Shown here: positions 24,874-36,373 of the stretch, in pieces
How positions within the stretch are numbered: position 1 is the first letter of the stretch
Layout: every line of letters begins with the position of its first letter
Notes under the pieces: generated by a model
The model's input: the letters and a program-made list of their open reading frames with translations, nothing else
What the model was told of the DNA's origin: nothing
Database searches by the model: none
Position numbers and translations under genes: made by a program
Source of the DNA: Cordylochernes scorpioides
Lineage: Eukaryota > Arthropoda > Arachnida > Pseudoscorpiones > Chernetidae
Assembly: GCA_030710605.1 (NCBI GenBank)
Contig: CP092877.1
Location: 1,011,385-1,075,384 of the forward strand
Direction of reading: 5' to 3'
Length of the DNA stretch: 64,000 nt

Positions 24874-25354
24874 AACAAGATGTGTGGTTTGAGTCAACAA
24901 GATGTGTGGCTTGAGTCAACAAGATGTGTGGTTTGAGTCAACAAGATGTGTGGTTTGAGTGAACAAGATGTGTGGTTTGAGTCAACAAGATGTGTGGTGT
25001 GAGTCAACAAGATGTGTGGTTTGAGTCAACAAGATGTGTGGCTTGAGTCAGCAAGATGTGTGGTTTGAGTGAACAAGATGTGTGGTTTGAGTCAACAAGA
25101 TGTGTGGTTTGAGTGAACAAGATGTGTGGTTTGAGTCAACAAGATGTGTGGTGTGAGTCAACAAGATGTGTGGTTTGAGTCAACAAGATGTGTGGTTTGA
25201 GTCAACAAGATGTGTGGCTTGAGTCAACAAGATGTGTGGTTTGAGTGAACAAGATGTGTGGTTTGAGTCAACAAGATGTGTGGTGTGAGTCAACAAGATG
25301 TGTGGTTTGAGTCAACAAGATGTGTGGTGTGAGTCAACAAGATGTGTGGCTTGT
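24874..25354 (+). repeat. 22-bp minisatellite, 22 units (copy A)
   Basis: The unit is aacaagatgtgtggtttgag plus tc (22 bp). I count 22 units in 481 bases, the last one degenerate. Variants are ggcttg, ggtgtg and gagtg at fixed positions in the unit. The same array in copy B is also 481 bases and 22 units, but the order and type of variants differ. Confidence 0.93.
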
Positions 25355-26399
25355 GTGCATGGATGCTTTTACGTCAAAGAAAACGCTTCAATGTGGTCAA
25401 ATACGAAGATAAAAATAAAATAATTATATTTTATTCTTTATATACCCAGAGCTCTGCTGAAAGCAGGTACTGAGTAGAGCTGGGAAGTCCTATCCCACCA
25501 GGCCAGTGCTGGTAGCTTCCATCAAACAAGAGAATGACTTGGGAACTTCTCCGGCTATTAGCGGGGGTCTATAATTTAGTGAGCCCATCTATCTATAAGG
25601 CAGAATCTGGGCATTTACTCCATGCTGGAGTTAACTCTGCCCGCTGTACCACAGGTAGGTTTGGCAGTTAGTTGGCTGTGAGATGTTATTTTGCCTTGCC
25701 AAAAGCCCAGTTGCATTCGATAAATCAATAATCAGATCAATTTGTATTAGTTAGGGTGTGTGTGTTTTGGGATCGAAAACAGTCTCTGAAAAGGAAAAGA
25801 GTGATATATATAAATAAAATGACTTTCTACTTTTAATCATTTTATCGTTTTTGTTAATAATCGCAGAAAGTTTCTGCAAAATATGAACTCGCTGTACTAT
25901 AGAAATCTTACCTTTAGCGCCTTATTTTATAGAATAAACATTTTTGCGAAAATAATATCATTTCTGTAGATAGAAATATTAAAGGATTGAGGGCTTCAGA
26001 GAAAAAGCTATTCACTTTCTATCTATTTATTCCACATTTAATCGACCTATGGAACATACGATTTGAATCTTAGTATAATTTTGTGGCAGGGTGGTGTAAA
26101 TTATGAGCTCTATTCCAATAGAGTGATGTCTTAGTACAGTTAGGAAATATGTATAACGATTTGCTCATAAATGATATTGGGTCGTTTCATAATTATTGCG
26201 GAATTTTCTTCTACCATATTCATATAAAATTTGGTGTTTCTGTTTAAATTTTAATTGAAAATAATCATATATATTATCAAATAATTAAAAATATTTACCA
26301 AAATTCACAGCCATATTTGCTATACTTCGAGAAAGGTTGAAATGCAGTACAGCCATTTCGCGATATCAACGAACATTTTAGCCCCGGAACAATAAGAAA

Positions 26400-26615
26400 A
26401 AGCTAAAGGAAAGATGGCTCAAGAATATCATATCGAATGATAAAAACCTTGCTTCTCAAGAAAGAAATGGTCAACCATCAAATTTCGACGACCAGGCACT
26501 TATAGCCGCCGTGGAAGAAGACGAAATCTTGACAACCAGAATTTTGGGCGAAGACTTCATTGTGGACCATTCGACCATCGTTTTTTGTCTTCAAAAATAT
26601 CGTGAGCAATAATTA
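26400..26615 (+). pseudogene. Mariner-like N-terminal helix-turn-helix fragment (copy A)
   Basis: The plus strand reads QPSNFDDQALIAAVEEDEIL then TTRILGEDFIVDHSTIV, which is the second DNA-binding helix-turn-helix typical of mariner transposases (the D-H-S-T-V/I-x block). No catalytic domain follows. The same fragment is in copy B at about 38530-38745. It is an old remnant that predates the duplication. Confidence 0.65.
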
Positions 26616-27335
26616 AAGTTGATAATGAATATGCAGAAAGGTCGTAGTAATGCCAATACAATGGTTAATTTCATCTATGAAATTTAAAAAGGGAAATGTT
26701 AACTTTTGTGCAGCATTGCAATAAATAGTTGAAGAAACTATTTCAGAACCTATGTAAATAAGCTCATATTATGATGCACATACATTTGGCATGTGTCGAA
26801 CAAGGCTTCCGAATAATAAACTCGTGTTTTTAGAACACACATAGTTAGCATGTTATTTGAAAGAAAATTATCCACACCCAATGAATAATATTGTAGATAT
26901 ATATGAAGTTTTCAAAAATATATTTATATGATGATAAAGTAATTAGATATGTTTTACATGCAATGGGAGTTTAACGGGTATATTTTTATAATTTAGTATT
27001 ATAGAAAGAAGTGTATATGGCAATGCAGAAAATTGATTTGAAAATTGAAATTTGTTCAGATTATCTGACTAACCCGGGTTCTTGGAGATAGCATCAACGA
27101 CTCTGCTGATTGATTTAGTGATTCTAGTTTATATAGTTCAGTTATATATACACATATATTTTAATATATATTAGATATCCCACCATATGTAATATGGTTA
27201 TAGTGTAACAGCCAAAAAATAGACCCAATCCAACTCGCCAGTTTGGCCATCATGTAATACAAAACGATATAATAAAATTAGATTGAGTGACAGCCGGCGC
27301 CCAGGTAGGAAAAAGGTCTCCGATTACACCGTGGT

Positions 27336-27580
27336 CCGAAAAACATAGTCGGATTACCACCAGTTCCTCCCTGGCTCCAGAATAGATCAGAACCCTCCTC
27401 GACAGGCTGTCGGCTGCTATATCTGAGGTGACATCCAACATGCCTCGTCTTTTTGTGCCATCCCATTCACGTCTGTAACCACTCTGATCATTGTGGCCAC
27501 CACGACTGCATCTAACCAACATGCCACACTATAGTCATTCCGACAGGTTAAACTCACCACGACAGTCAGTCGACAGGATC
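27336..27580. other. Unmatched GC-richer block before the gap
   Basis: This block has no counterpart after 40900 in copy B and is GC-richer than its flanks. It contains a minus-strand open frame (27522-27250) that starts in the block and ends in the duplicated segment. No family recognised. Confidence 0.4.
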
Positions 27581-27680
27581 NNNNNNNNNNNNNNNNNNNN
27601 NNNNNNNNNNNNNNNNNNNNNNNNNNNNNNNNNNNNNNNNNNNNNNNNNNNNNNNNNNNNNNNNNNNNNNNNNNNNNNNN
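27581..27680. other. Assembly gap (100 N) at the duplication junction
   Basis: Exactly 100 N. Copy B starts on the first base after it, so the real junction between the two tandem copies was never assembled. Confidence 0.99.
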
Positions 27681-29089
27681 ACAAAATTATCGGACAATTA
27701 TTATTACGAAAATAGATTAATTAATTAATTTCTATCTTCACCGCAGCTACTATTACTTTATTAAAACAATAATGGTTGTGCAAACATTTTCTCAGTCAGA
27801 ACCCGAACGAAGCTAGGATATTGGTCTATTGAATAATATGAAAGTCTATCACTTTTGGAAAAGAGAAAACCGGAGGAACATGCACAGCTTGTAAAATATC
27901 TAGACACAAAATATTGAACATTTTGAAATTAAATTCATTATGATCTAGGAATTTATATGCATTCAAAGGTTAAAATTTTTTGGAAAAAGGTTTCACGATA
28001 GGCCAACCCAGGAGGTACTTTCTTGGCGCGTTGGCCTTTATTTAAAGTGGCGCATCGAACCCTCCATATTTCAATCCTCCAGCAGAACCCGCTTGGAAAC
28101 ATCCAAACTAGATAATTATGTTTAGGATAATTCGATAAAGTTCGATGGCCCATGCCCAGCTAGATACTGGTCTACTGATGTGATGGACCCTGTCTTTAAC
28201 AGTTTGGGGAGGGGGGGGGGGGGACAAAGCTTCAATCGAGCCTTGCTGAGGCAGAAAATAAATTCTGACTGAGTCCAGAAGTAGATTTACTTTCCCTCAA
28301 TACCCTAACTGCATGACCTGTCAGACTCATGGAAACGATATTTTCAGTGGGGGTCACAACAAATTTGGATAAATATGATGTATAAATAAAAAACTATAAA
28401 ATATACATATAATATTGCTTGAAAATTCATATTGAATGGATTTAAATGGAAAACATCCATGATAATAGTTTAAAATTTATTTTTAGCGCAAATGTAGCTG
28501 CAAAATTGTCTGCACATGTGCAGACATGTGGTGAATCTTCAGTAAAGGCAGTCGATAACCATAATTATGGCCTGTACGAAGTGTACTAAGGTGAAATATT
28601 AAAAAAAATTTTTGAGGTCAATATCATTCCAGAACTCCAAGTATGCTTTCCAAAGGTTTACAAAGCGTGACAGATTTCCTAATTCTTTGCCTCTGTTTCA
28701 ACAGGCCAAAAGTACAAAAATTCATAGGCATCAGATATAGAGCTGGGAAAGAGGAAAAATGGCATGATTGAAATCCCTGTCTCAACGAGTTTTTCCCTAG
28801 ACGTGTTACCATAGAACGAGATGTTTGGCTCGCTGTGTCCTGTCCTGGTACACCTTGGTTTGCTCTCCACATTAAAGAATTGATATTTCATTTAAAAAAA
28901 GAGGGGTGGGGGAAATAGGAGTCAGAATTTGAGATTGAGATATACATTGGAATTCTATTTCATTTTTGGAACGAATATTTCTAAAACAAACTTGCCGTTA
29001 TATTAATACCCTGCTACTACCATATATCCATGTGACTAAGTTTTTTTATTTGCGCCTAACCCCATCTATATCACTATTTAATTTGAAAT

Positions 29090-29275
29090 TTGACTGCTAC
29101 TCTTTTTGTGTTGTTTTTCTTGCTTCCCTCTTTCTCTTTCTTGTTTTTTTTTTTCTTCTGTATATATCGTTATTTCCTTTGTCTCACTGCTTTGTTCTTA
29201 TGCATACCTCTGGTGAATCCTGTATAGGGTCAGTGACCCTGAATAAAGGCTTTTTGTTGTTGTTGTTTGTAATTT
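29090..29275 (+). other. Short T-rich block unique to copy B
   Basis: Relative to copy A near 20310, copy B has about 190 extra bases of T-rich sequence ending in a tandem TTG run (near 29256-29268), after which 'taatttgaaatttgaata' repeats. The repeated aatttgaaatttga on both sides suggests an insertion with a target duplication of about 14 bases. The (TTG)n tail would suit a SINE or LINE 3' end. A possible small retroposon. Confidence 0.5.
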
Positions 29276-30308
29276 GAAATTTGAATAAAATAGCTCTTGG
29301 CTGATTTAAACCGTTGAGATGAACCCTGGCCTCATCAAGTATCACAGAAAACTTGCACCTGTCACCAGCTAAAAGAAATGTATTGCGTACTATGTTCACA
29401 ACCTATTAATTTTTAGAGGGAGAGATCACGATCGATGATTATTGAATCGAGAGTTGAAGGGAACTTTCCTTTCAATAGTTTAATTTTCTCTTGCCATTCA
29501 AGATTTTAATTTAGGATTTGGTCACGTGACTTGGAATTCATTGTATATCCGTAAAAGGAAGCGTTTTTAATTTGGCATTTAACTTGCCCCCGGCATTTTC
29601 ACGGCCGCATATCAGAGCGTTTCCCCCTTTACTATATTTTTATGGGATTGTTTTGTGATATAATTATATATATTTTTAATTAGTCATTTTTATAATATAG
29701 GAAAAATATAAATTATTTTTTTCAGAGGTAAACATATCTAGCAATAAAATATTTACTTTTGGCGTTTCTTCGATTCTAGTAAAATATATTTTATTTTTTA
29801 CGCTAATTTCGAAAAATAAATTTTGTAATGAAGAAATAATCACTTCGCTAACTTACATCAGACGTAAACTACAGATTAGAAATATTTTATAAAAAATATT
29901 ATATATATTAGAAATTTCTGCAAGAATTTCTTGAAAAATACAAAGGCGAAAAAACTAGTGATTAGTTAATGAACTCTTGATTTCTTACAAAAAATTGGAT
30001 GTAACGTGTCTTACAGAATCAAATTCTTGCACTCACATCTTGAGTTCCTTCCGGACAATCTTGGTGCAGTTAGCGATAAGCATGGTGAGAGAATTCATTA
30101 AGAAAAATTGTCACGTAGAAATGAGAAAAACAAACCTCAGATTGACACGGCAATTTATTTAATTTGTACTTGAAATATAGATGCAAATAATATTATAAAT
30201 TGAATTAATTTATTTAATGCTTAACCAAATTAAAACTAATAGCAGAGGGAAAATGAGAAAATAAACTCTGCTAATATTTTAATATTTATTTAATGTATAA
30301 CCAAATTA

Positions 30309-31597
30309 CAGAGGGTGTTCACACTTATAGGAAACAAGTTTTATTATAAAATATTAAAAATTAACACCATATTTGAAAATTTTCTAATGTTCTATTTGAA
30401 AGCCTTTTTGTTTATTTACAGAATGGCACCAGATTTTCCACGATAGCAGACACTTTCTGATCATGGTCATACTCAAAAGATCCCATTCTTCCTTTACCAC
30501 TTTCCAGAGACCTTCAATTGTCCTAGGGTGTCTCTTTCCAAGTGCTCTTTTAAGGCATCTAAAAATGCAATAATCCATCGGGGCTAAATCAGGAGATTTT
30601 ACAGGGGTTCTGTTCTTTGGAATAGTGTTGATTCCTGTTCTTTGCCTTAGATCTTCCAAATAAGCTTGGGTTGAAGATGAAGTATGACTTGTGGCGTTAT
30701 CATGGTGAAACCAGACTTTGTTGCTCTGTTTTCCATAGATAGAGGGAATATCATTCAAAAATATAGGTTCTAAAATGTTGTTTTGATAGTGTTCAGAGTT
30801 TATTTTGGCATTTCTTTCAACCTTTCTTATTTTTAATTTTCCTCCATATGATATACCGCATGCCACCATAAATCCTTCGGCACATTCCTTCAACCAAATT
30901 GGCCTAGATTTTTCCATCCTTTTTTGATAGTATATAGCTCTTTTTCTGTCGCAATCGGTTAAATATACCCATGCTTCGTCATATGTAACAAAAAAATTCC
31001 ATCTATCAGCAGCCAAGAAATTTTCATAAAAATATCTGCTGATAGTGTGTCGCTGACGAATATGGCTCTGAAACAATTTGCGAACCGCATGTTTTTTTGT
31101 AGATTTTAGGCCTAAATCTTTATTTATTATTTTATTTATTGTTGACACTGATGTTCCTATTAATTTGGCTATATCTCTTTGGGGCATAGGATTTTCTTTT
31201 GTAATATATTTTTTCACTTTTTTGACAGTTGCAGGAGTTCTCACAGATATAGGGTGATAATCTTTTGTCCATTTCTCCGTAGGTGCTTTGAATAAAAAAT
31301 TGATATTTTTGTCGTGAATAATATTATAAATACCTTTTTTAGAAATGTTGATATCATCTTGTTTGCATATTTTAATTATGTCCAAATAGGTAAGATTAGC
31401 TCTGGTAAGTCCTAAAATATAACCTCTTATGAAATTATTGTATTTGAAGGGCATTTTTTTAAATAACAAAAGATATGTATTGCGTGTTAGAATTAGCTTA
31501 AGCCTTTTCAAATTTCACGTTGTTGCTTTTTTAAAATAAAGTAATAGTTCCTTTTTTACACCGGGCGCTCATTTCCTATAAGTGTGAACACCCTCTG
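30309..31597 (-). mobile_element. Complete DD41D (rosa-type) Tc1/mariner transposon
   Basis: Terminal inverted repeats begin CAGAGGGTGTTCACACTTAT at 30309 and end with the matching complement at 31597. By eye 26 bases match perfectly. TA lies on each side (30307-30308 and 31598-31599). Copy A near 21215 is the empty site with a single TA. Length is 1289 bp with one uninterrupted transposase gene on the minus strand. Perfect ends, an intact gene and presence in only one copy all point to recent insertion. Confidence 0.95.
30384..31511 (-). CDS. DD41D transposase, intact
   Basis: This is a cut-and-paste transposase that binds the element ends and inserts at TA. The frame is 375 codons without interruption. 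The N-terminal helix-turn-helix half is followed by QRDIAKLIGTSVSTINKIIN (residues 111-130, second helix-turn-helix). The catalytic core has TYDEAW with D178, FHHDNATSHTS with D271, and SPDLAPMDYCIFRCLK with D313. I count 41 residues between D271 and D313, which places it in the DD41D group (known from the rosa family) rather than DD34D mariner or DD34E Tc1. Methionine 20 (MPFKYNNF) is a credible alternative start, since family proteins often begin near there. It looks functional as read. Confidence 0.92.
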   Translation of the reverse strand: MKRLKLILTRNTYLLLFKKMPFKYNNFIRGYILGLTRANLTYLDIIKICKQDDINISKKGIYNIIHDKNINFLFKAPTEKWTKDYHPISVRTPATVKKVKKYITKENPMPQRDIAKLIGTSVSTINKIINKDLGLKSTKKHAVRKLFQSHIRQRHTISRYFYENFLAADRWNFFVTYDEAWVYLTDCDRKRAIYYQKRMEKSRPIWLKECAEGFMVACGISYGGKLKIRKVERNAKINSEHYQNNILEPIFLNDIPSIYGKQSNKVWFHHDNATSHTSSSTQAYLEDLRQRTGINTIPKNRTPVKSPDLAPMDYCIFRCLKRALGKRHPRTIEGLWKVVKEEWDLLSMTMIRKCLLSWKIWCHSVNKQKGFQIEH

Positions 31598-32953
31598 TAC
31601 AACTAATAAAATAGCGGAGAGGCAATGATAAAATTTTATTGTATCAAAATACAAAGAGAGAGCAATTCGAAATTAATAATCTATTCATAAAACTATACAC
31701 AATCTGCTACATAGTTCCTTCCCTATGGGAACTGTGATCCACAGCTTGAAATTCTTGTTGCTACTGACATGGATCTAACATGTTTTTGTTAAGGATTCCA
31801 TCGAAGTCTTAGAAGTCTGTCCCTAGAAGCTTTGCGTACTTTTTCTTGCGTCCTTTTTTAAATCGTTATATCGTCTATAGGAACATCGTCATCTTGGAGG
31901 GAAGTCTTGACTTTTACATGAGGGTGGAATGCTGGAGTCAGTTGCGGAAAAGGTAGTTCACAACATTCAAGGTCTTATGGTCTGCTCAACGATCTTCAGT
32001 TTATCTTCCCTAATCTACCCAGCATCTCAACCAAAATGTCACATAGAAATCAGGAAAAAAACCTCAGAATGACATGGCAATTAATTTTTAATGTATAACC
32101 AAATTAAAACTAATAAAATAGCAGAGAGGTAATGAGAAAATTTTACAGTGTTTCAAAATACAGAGAGAAAGAATCGAAATTAATAATATATTCATAAAAT
32201 AATAAATAATCTGCTACAATATATCAAATATGGAAATGTGACACCAAAGCGAATGGAGTCTCAGTACGCTTGCTCACTTCTGGTGGACATTAAAAGAGGG
32301 ATTTTCCATAAGCAAAATATAGCAGAAAATTCTCTATCACACACTTCTTTAAAGAAAATAGAAGTTTCATTACACGATTTAGTATTAAAATAAAGATTTT
32401 GGTCAAATTCCAAGTGGGCGTCATTCAGAAACCTTGCCCGATAGAAAAAAAAGAACAAATAAAACGAACAGTATCTTTGAAAAAATCTTAAAAGTTAAAT
32501 TAAGATAAAATATTGCTTCATTTGCGACAAAGAAATCATATTTTTGCAGTCCAATGTAATTTGCGTGGCAGAAAAGTGTATTATCGGCTATATTGGATAG
32601 TCCTCAGTATGTTTAGGATTTAAGTTTTAATTAATGCACGCAAAAAATTATGCCTTAATCCTGATGGAATTGGTTATTTCCAATTGGTTATTTTCAACTC
32701 CGAATAAGACATTTCTTTACTATCCAAATGTGCATTGGATTTTATTACGGAATTTGATATATTTATTCTGTAAGGAAAAATGTATCTGTTTTCCATAGAT
32801 CCTAAATGTAACGACTTTTTTTATATGAGGCTACCATAATCTCTCTCGAAGACCCTAGGGTCCCATTCCGTAATCTCGCTGTTCAAAGGTTGACGCGTGG
32901 ACGGTCAGTAGATGACCTGAAGCCGTGTGGGTCATATCTATGGTGAAGAGAAT

Positions 32954-33363
32954 TCTATATAAAGTTACGAGCGTCATCAATTCTTTTTCATCTCTGTCAC
33001 CGTTTGCTTTTTTTTTTGGAATGGCGCTCTCCTATTGGATGGCTACGATCACGCCACCTTTGCCCCCCCCATCATGCCCCCCACTCGCTTTGTTGTTTTT
33101 GTAACTATTGTGTTGGAGCGGGTCGCTCCTTAAATAATCTATTGTTAACAATATTTCATTATAGGTCCGCAAATATCGAAAGTATAGGTATGTAGCTTTT
33201 GTACTATTAAGGTGTATATATATACACATACTTATGTACATATGTAAGTACTATTATCATTAGGGATATATTTAAGGCGCCAATATATAATTGTAACAAA
33301 TAGTATTTGAATCAAAACATTCAATCGGATAAAACACGGGCGTTGCCCGGGTCATTCGGCTAG
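32954..33363 (+). mobile_element. Non-autonomous Helitron-like element, 410 bp
   Basis: The element starts TCTATATAAAG and ends with a GC hairpin (near 33336-33352), then eight bases, then CTAG followed by T, which is the Helitron terminus pattern. Copy A lacks it at 23022-23026 (gagaatttgtaaat). Joining the flanks here restores that site apart from one T. There is no target duplication and no protein. A reverse-strand sister is at 55461-55854, sharing the ttacgagcgtcat start and the gggagcgacccgctcc block (inverted). Confidence 0.85.
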
Positions 33364-33849
33364 TTTGTAAATAATTTTGATCTATTTATATTGAATGTCT
33401 TCATATTTTATTATAATATTAACTATATCTTATAAAAGAGTACTGCTTTGGTCGCAGAAGAGCAAAATAGATTTGTAATGAGGGAATGTCATTTAGCACT
33501 ACCCTTTCAATGGAGCAAATCAAACCATGTCCATCGTACTGATAACGTGGATAACATGGCAGAGGGTTGGTGAATCTATAGGCGATCGCGGGGAGAAAAA
33601 TTGGAATCATCAGACCATTGCGGATCGTTCGTGCGGAAAAATGAGATACATCGTGTCGCAGGGAGGCTTTGCGGGGTTTGGGATAGGCCTATAAGGGTTC
33701 TTTAATGCCTCACAAGAGTCACTCATATTGATGTGTGTCGTACGGACAGAATGAAACTACCGTCTGCATGATCTAATACCTAAAATCCGACAATGTACAT
33801 AGTGTCATCAATAATTTACAGGAATGTTAAATATTCAACGAAATACAAA

Positions 33850-34960
33850 AGTATAATAAAGATTTATTTAAAATTTCTTAAATTAATCACCGTCACTATC
33901 TATACACTTGTTCCATCTTTTTTTCTAGATATCAAAACACCTCTGAAAATCCACATCTTTCAGGCTCAAAATATTCTTTGAATTCTCCTTTATTTCAGGT
34001 AATGAGTCAAATCGACGTCCTTTTAAGAAATTTTAAATTTTAGGGTAAAGGAAAAAGTCGTTGGGAGCAAGGTCAGGAGAATAACGTGGCTGGGGTAGTA
34101 AAGCAATTCTATTTTTAGCCGAATAGAGAGAGTTGTACAGTGACGGCCGTATGTGGCCGTGCGTTGTCATGATGCAAGAGCCAAATTTTCTGATGCCATT
34201 TTTCGGGTCGTTTCTGACGCACAGCCTCCCTTAAACGTTGCAATATATCAAGATAGTAATGTTGATTAATTCTCTGACCCTCGGGCACACACACACACAC
34301 AAGAATTCATAGTGTACCAATCCCTTTACATCAAAGAAAGTGATAAGAAGACACTTAAGCTTCGATTTGATCATCCTTGCTTTCTTGAATCTTGGTTCTC
34401 CAGGCTCTAGCCACTGGCTTGATTGCCTCTTAGTCGGGATCATATCCAGAACACCCATGTTTCATCTCCCGTGATAACATTTTTAAGCTAATGGGGATCA
34501 GAATTTAACATTTCGACCATATTTTTGCAAGTTTCTTTGCGATGCTCTTTCTGCTCATTCGTTAAGAGATGTGGGACAAATTTAGCCGGGGATCATTTAA
34601 GACGCAGATCATTCTTTACGATGGTTTGGCATGTTACAAAAGAGATATCCAAGTCTTCTGGTAGCTCTCTGATAGTTATTCTTGTTTTGTTTTTTTTATC
34701 GATGACTTGATTTTGAGTGCATTTTCGCGGTTTCTTATCGATAAAAGTCTGCTTGTGTGTAGATCATCCTTGACGCTTGTTCGACCAGCTTTAAATCGTG
34801 CAAACCATTCAAATGTCCTCGATTGTGATAGGGCATCTTCTTTAAAAGGCTGCTTCAACTTTTGAAATGATTCGGAAACTGTTTTCCCTAATTTAAAGCA
34901 AAACTCTATGCAAACTCGCTGTTTTTCAATACAGTCCATACTGAAGTTAGAAAATATTCT
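33850..34960 (-). pseudogene. mariner transposase, near full length but broken (copy B)
   Basis: The minus strand has a start MDCIEKQRVCIEFCFKLGK (34939) and a helix-turn-helix with FEWFARFKAGRTSVKDD. GDETW with the first catalytic aspartate (near 34460) follows, then TKRQSSQW, LLITFFDVKGLVHYEF and LREAVRQKRPEKW, and finally HHDNARPHTAVTVQL with the second aspartate (near 34165). These are classic mariner blocks. A stop just after GDETWVFWI, several shifts and a (CA)n expansion at about 34288-34302 disable it. The C-terminal part with the third aspartate is better preserved in copy A (23571-23834). Confidence 0.88.
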
Positions 34961-35299
34961 GATATACTCGGGCTTATAAATTCGAAAAAACGATAAATGT
35001 TTTATCTATAAGCTCCTTATAAAATAATTTCATTATTTTGAATATTTTACGTGATCCATCCTCATTCCTGGAAATCATTGATCACACGTTGTATTTTCGG
35101 ATGAAAATGCTTTCAGATAGGATAATCAGTTCGAATGATATTTTCTGCAAAGGCTACCTTCTAAAAAATGTAAATCCACAAGATCAATTCCTCTATTTAT
35201 CTTTACAAATCTCAGTTAAATTTTAACCTCTTTGTGAAAAATAGCAAAAAAAGTGAAAATGTGAAAAGTGAAAAAATGGTTATGATATTAGCACAGTCA

Positions 35300-35390
35300 A
35301 AATCACACACACATTCACACACAAACACACTAGCAGACACACACATACACACTAAAACATACACAAACGCACACGCATACACATACTGAA
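35300..35390 (+). repeat. AC-rich microsatellite (copy B)
   Basis: Counterpart of 24283-24365 with nearly the same pattern of interruptions. Confidence 0.8.
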
Positions 35391-35892
35391 TCCTGAATGC
35401 ATCCCACCCTATTTTCCCTTCCTCTTTATTTTTATATTTAATTTTGTCTAATCTAAGATTTAAGAGATTGGTATGGTAGCAAAATAGCAGGGTCGAATCT
35501 ACCGCCAAGTTTATTTTTGACAAGACCCGGCCTAGTACCAATCTTTTTCCATCCCATTTGAACCATTATGATTTCCTCTATTTCAAACCAAAAAATATTG
35601 ACTCCAATTTGCACTAGAATTTTGGAGTTCTAGTTTAGAGAGAACTGGAGGATCGTGAATCAGTGAGGCAGGAAGTTCTGCAGTTCAATGACCCTGTTTA
35701 CTCTTAAAGACGTGATAAGATTAAAGATGCCAATGGGGGCGTGGCTGGCTAACGGTCAAAGTAACAATCCGCCTTTCATCTCACCGCTACATCTCAGTAT
35801 ATAAAGAAGTAAAGAATAATCCTTCCATGCCAATCTCTCTGATTGTCAGAAGTATCATATGATGTGAGCGATCAAACAATTTCTACAATGTT

Positions 35893-36373
35893 AACAAGAT
35901 GTGTGGTTTGAGTCAACAAGATGTGTGGTTTGAGTCAACAAGATGTGTGGTTTGAGTCAACAAGATGTGTGGTTTGAGTCAACAAGATGTGTGGTTTGAG
36001 TCAACAAGATGTGTGGCTTGAGTCAACAAGATGTGTGGCTTGAGTCAACAAGATATGTGGCTTGAGTCAACAAGATGTGTGGCCTGAGTCAACAAGATGT
36101 GTGGTTTGAGTCAACAAGATGTGTGGTTTGAGTCAACAAGATGTGTGGTTTGAGTCAACAAGATGTGTGGCTTGAGTCAACAAGATGTGTGGCTTGAGTC
36201 AACAAGATGTGTGGCTTGAGTCAACAAGATGTGTGGCTTGAGTCAACAAGATGTGTGGTTTGAGTCAACAAGATGTGTGGTTTGAGTCAACAAGATGTGT
36301 GGTTTGAGTCAACAAGATGTGTGGTTTGAGTCAACAAGATGTGTGGCTTGAGTCAACAAGATGTGTGGTTTGT
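35893..36373 (+). repeat. 22-bp minisatellite, 22 units (copy B)
   Basis: Same unit and same total length (481 bases, 22 units by my count) as 24874-25354. Here only ggtttg, ggcttg, one ggcctg and one atatgtgg variant occur. The ggtgtg and gagtg variants of copy A are absent. Confidence 0.93.

Larger units (their letters stand above)
18103..27335 (+). repeat. Tandem segmental duplication, copy A
   Basis: From about caaaattatcgg at 18103 to about 27335 the sequence matches copy B (27681-40900) in the same order and orientation. In the first ~220 bases I aligned by eye I count about four substitutions. Differences between copies are mostly whole insertions or deletions. Copy A alone has the fold-back insert 19017-19805 and a ~460-bp block (about 22537-22997) missing in B. 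Copy A lacks the four large inserts of copy B and has lost part of a mariner at 24072-24258. Confidence 0.93.

Noticed and set aside
24874..25354. CRISPR-like regular 22-bp repeats
   Set aside because: There are no unique spacers between the units; the array is a plain minisatellite in animal DNA.
27250..27522. 90-codon minus-strand frame before the gap
   Set aside because: It starts in unmatched sequence and ends in the duplicated segment, with no recognised domain; it is cut off from upstream context by the gap.
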